The notes beneath the pieces are model-generated. The model ran no database searches. It was not told the DNA's origin and was given only the letters and a program-made list of their open reading frames with translations. DNA of 64,000 nucleotides from Vibrio hepatarius (GTDB lineage Bacteria > Pseudomonadota > Gammaproteobacteria > Enterobacterales > Vibrionaceae). The position numbers and the translations under genes are program-made. Below, one piece after another: positions 62,745 through 64,000 of this stretch (position 1 is the first letter of the stretch; every line of letters begins with the position of its first letter). The stretch is from contig NZ_LHPI01000001.1 of assembly GCF_001274785.1 (NCBI RefSeq), forward strand, positions 1,021,878 to 1,085,877, in the 5' to 3' direction.

Positions 62745-62900
62745 GTGAAAAAGCTACTTAGCTTAGTCTTTGTTTGTTTCGCACTTTCGGCTTGTACTGA
62801 AGTCGGCAGCGAAGCGTGGTGTAACGACTTAAAAGAAAAACCAAAAGGTGATTGGTCAGCCAATGAAGCTGCTGACTTCGCTAAGCATTGCATTCTTTAA
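62745..62900 (+). CDS. DUF3012 small lipoprotein
   Basis: 51 residues from a GTG with AAAGGAG eight bases upstream. Lipobox LSAC, then EVGSEAWCNDLKEKPKGDW and ANEAADFAKHC, the DUF3012 pattern. Read on the plus strand with its own promoter, so it should be expressed irrespective of position in the array. Function unknown. Confidence 0.85.
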   Translation: MKKLLSLVFVCFALSACTEVGSEAWCNDLKEKPKGDWSANEAADFAKHCIL

Positions 62901-62973
62901 TATCTGACGTGGTGCTAGGGATTAGCTTATCCTAGCACTGCTACTTCTCAACCCTTAAACTCACCTGCAAATA

Positions 62974-63096
62974 TAACGCCGCATTAAGGGGTGAACAACG
63001 CAAACCACCCGACCTAAAGCATTGTGCCGTAAACACTAAAGCCGATTCAAACCAAAACCGCCAAGCGTTGTGAATCCCTCTTGAATGCTTTGTTAG
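62974..63096 (-). repeat. attC site 42
   Basis: GCATT/AATGC class. Belongs to copy G. Confidence 0.92.
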
Positions 63097-63455
63097 TTGC
63101 CAAACCTAAAGCTTTGATTTGATGTTAATTACCGCTTTGCCAACACTAGCTTTACGTGTTTTAAGAAACTCAAATCAGGCGCAGTTTCAAAGCGCCTGTC
63201 ACTGAAACCACTTGGAACACACAACGCCGTAGAAAACGGACTAACAACACCGAAAAGCTCTTTAAAAAAGACAATATCACAGAGCTGACTCTCAACAAGT
63301 GAGTCGGCTTCTGAAACGGAAAGTCCGACCACAAAAAACAAAGCCTGATTTGCACAACCCTGAAAGACTAAAATTTGAAATACAAAACCGAGCCAGAAAA
63401 GCACGAACACTAGCCCTAAATATTCTGTTTTAGCTGCGTTTTTCTCGTTGGCAAC
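63097..63455 (-). repeat. Repeated ORF-less cassette, copy G
   Basis: Ends intact, hairpin perfect. A minus-strand frame of 129 codons spans this copy and runs from the next attC, which shows it is not a natural gene. Confidence 0.88.
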
Positions 63456-63579
63456 TAACGCCCAATTAAGGGGTGAACAACGCCTCCACCCAAACCTAAT
63501 GCATTGTGCCATAAACACTAAATTTGAAGTAGAAGCAAAAATGCCAAGCGTTGTGAATCCCTCTTGAATGCTTTGTTAG
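63456..63579 (-). repeat. attC site 43 (chimeric)
   Basis: Left arm CAATTAAGG (CAATT class, with its middle) but right arm CTTGAATGC (GCATT class), so the outer arms do not pair. Belongs to copy H. Confidence 0.9.
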
Positions 63580-63938
63580 TTGCCAAACCTAAAGCTTTGA
63601 TTTGGAGCTAATTACTGCTTTGCCAACGCTAGCTTTACGTGTTTTGGAGCACTCAAATCAGGCGCAGTTTCAAAGCAACTGTCACTGAAACCACTTGGAA
63701 CATGAAACGCCGTAGAAAAGAGATTCACAACACCAAAAGCTCTTTTGGAAGACAATGTTACAGAGCTGTCTTTCAACATATAAATCAGTTTCTGAAACAG
63801 AAAAACAAACCACACAAGAAACAAAGCACGATTTCAAAAACTTAAATAACTAAAAATTGAAATACGTAAACCTAACCAAAAATACACGGGCATTAACCCT
63901 GAACATTCTGTTCTGGCTGCGTTTTCCTCGTTGGCAAC
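63580..63938 (-). repeat. Repeated ORF-less cassette, copy H
   Basis: Ends intact. Hairpin damaged (CAGGCGC/GCAACTG, two mismatches). A 1-bp deletion near 63742 fuses the two minus-strand frames, confirming lack of coding constraint. Confidence 0.86.
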
Positions 63939-64000
63939 TAACGCCGCATTAAGGGGTGAACAACGCCACCACCCTACCTAAAACATTGTGCCGTAAACAC
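63939..64000 (-). repeat. attC site 44 (cut by window edge)
   Basis: Left half of a GCATT-class site; the array continues to the right. Confidence 0.88.

Noticed and set aside
63129..63518. 129-codon minus-strand frame across copy G
   Set aside because: It begins inside attC 43 and joins attC sequence to an ORF-less body.
46021..63824. Recurring minus-strand peptides in the ORF-less copies (ending VSVTGALKLRLI or with VPSGFSDRRFET)
   Set aside because: They are two overlapping frames of the same conserved DNA. Stops and frameshifts at different places in copies B, D, E and H argue against translation.
45378..64000. Regularly spaced repeats resembling a CRISPR-like array
   Set aside because: The repeats are about 120 bp, imperfect, fold as attC sites and are separated by genes of varying length; no cas genes are present.

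Overview
The window is a Vibrio chromosome segment. Three things support this: a VemP arrest peptide in front of a second secDF pair (so far a Vibrio hallmark), a long run of VCR-like attC sites, and the overall gene repertoire. The secDF2/vemP set and the Na+-linked transporters fit a marine, Harveyi-clade-like species; the species itself cannot be fixed from this sequence alone.

Positions 1-36,580 are ordinary, gene-dense chromosome. In order they hold: a secreted dienelactone hydrolase; the vemP-secD-secF locus, in which a nascent-chain sensor controls an accessory export motor; a CHASE-GGDEF-EAL protein with a possible Fur box upstream; phhAB (phenylalanine hydroxylation) preceded by a near-consensus TyrR box and divergent from acetoacetyl-CoA synthetase, which can use the acetoacetate end product of Phe/Tyr breakdown; a LysR regulator, a CDF-type transporter and a GNAT enzyme; an MHYT hybrid histidine kinase with a downstream HD-GYP response regulator; a cysteine-free SUOX-fold periplasmic protein paired with a degenerate-GGDEF/intact-EAL protein; and a family II pyrophosphatase with an apparent signal peptide. 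From 24.4 to 36.5 kb lies a polyamine catabolic island. Eight genes on the minus strand (puuD-puuR-puuC-puuB-aguB-aguA-gabD-gabT) diverge from puuA and an NhaC-family transporter. Together they encode every step from agmatine through putrescine and GABA to succinate.

From about 36.7 kb to the right edge the window is a sedentary chromosomal integron (superintegron): 44 attC sites of about 120 bp, about 43 cassettes, nearly all genes on the minus strand. Cassette polarity places attI and the integrase to the right of the window, so 36.7 kb is the old, distal end. attC sites there are truncated or degenerate, whereas those right of 45 kb are nearly all intact. Cassette cargo includes: an HNH plus PD-(D/E)XK two-nuclease protein; two further nuclease-like small proteins; two HEPN-like proteins; a colicin-type immunity protein and a barstar, both without their toxins; a StbDE toxin-antitoxin pair read on the plus strand; NUDIX, GNAT and VOC enzymes; a three-gene cassette with a YidD paralogue; a broken DUF2971 gene; and many small membrane proteins.

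The most unusual element is an ORF-less cassette body of about 360 bp present eight times (six of them in the interval 45.5-63.9 kb with clear terminal inverted repeats plus two weaker or more variable copies). It carries a conserved hairpin whose substitutions mostly preserve pairing on the plus strand, and ends in inverted repeats that abut the attC cores. It has no reading frame open in all copies. This is the best candidate in the window for an undescribed element.
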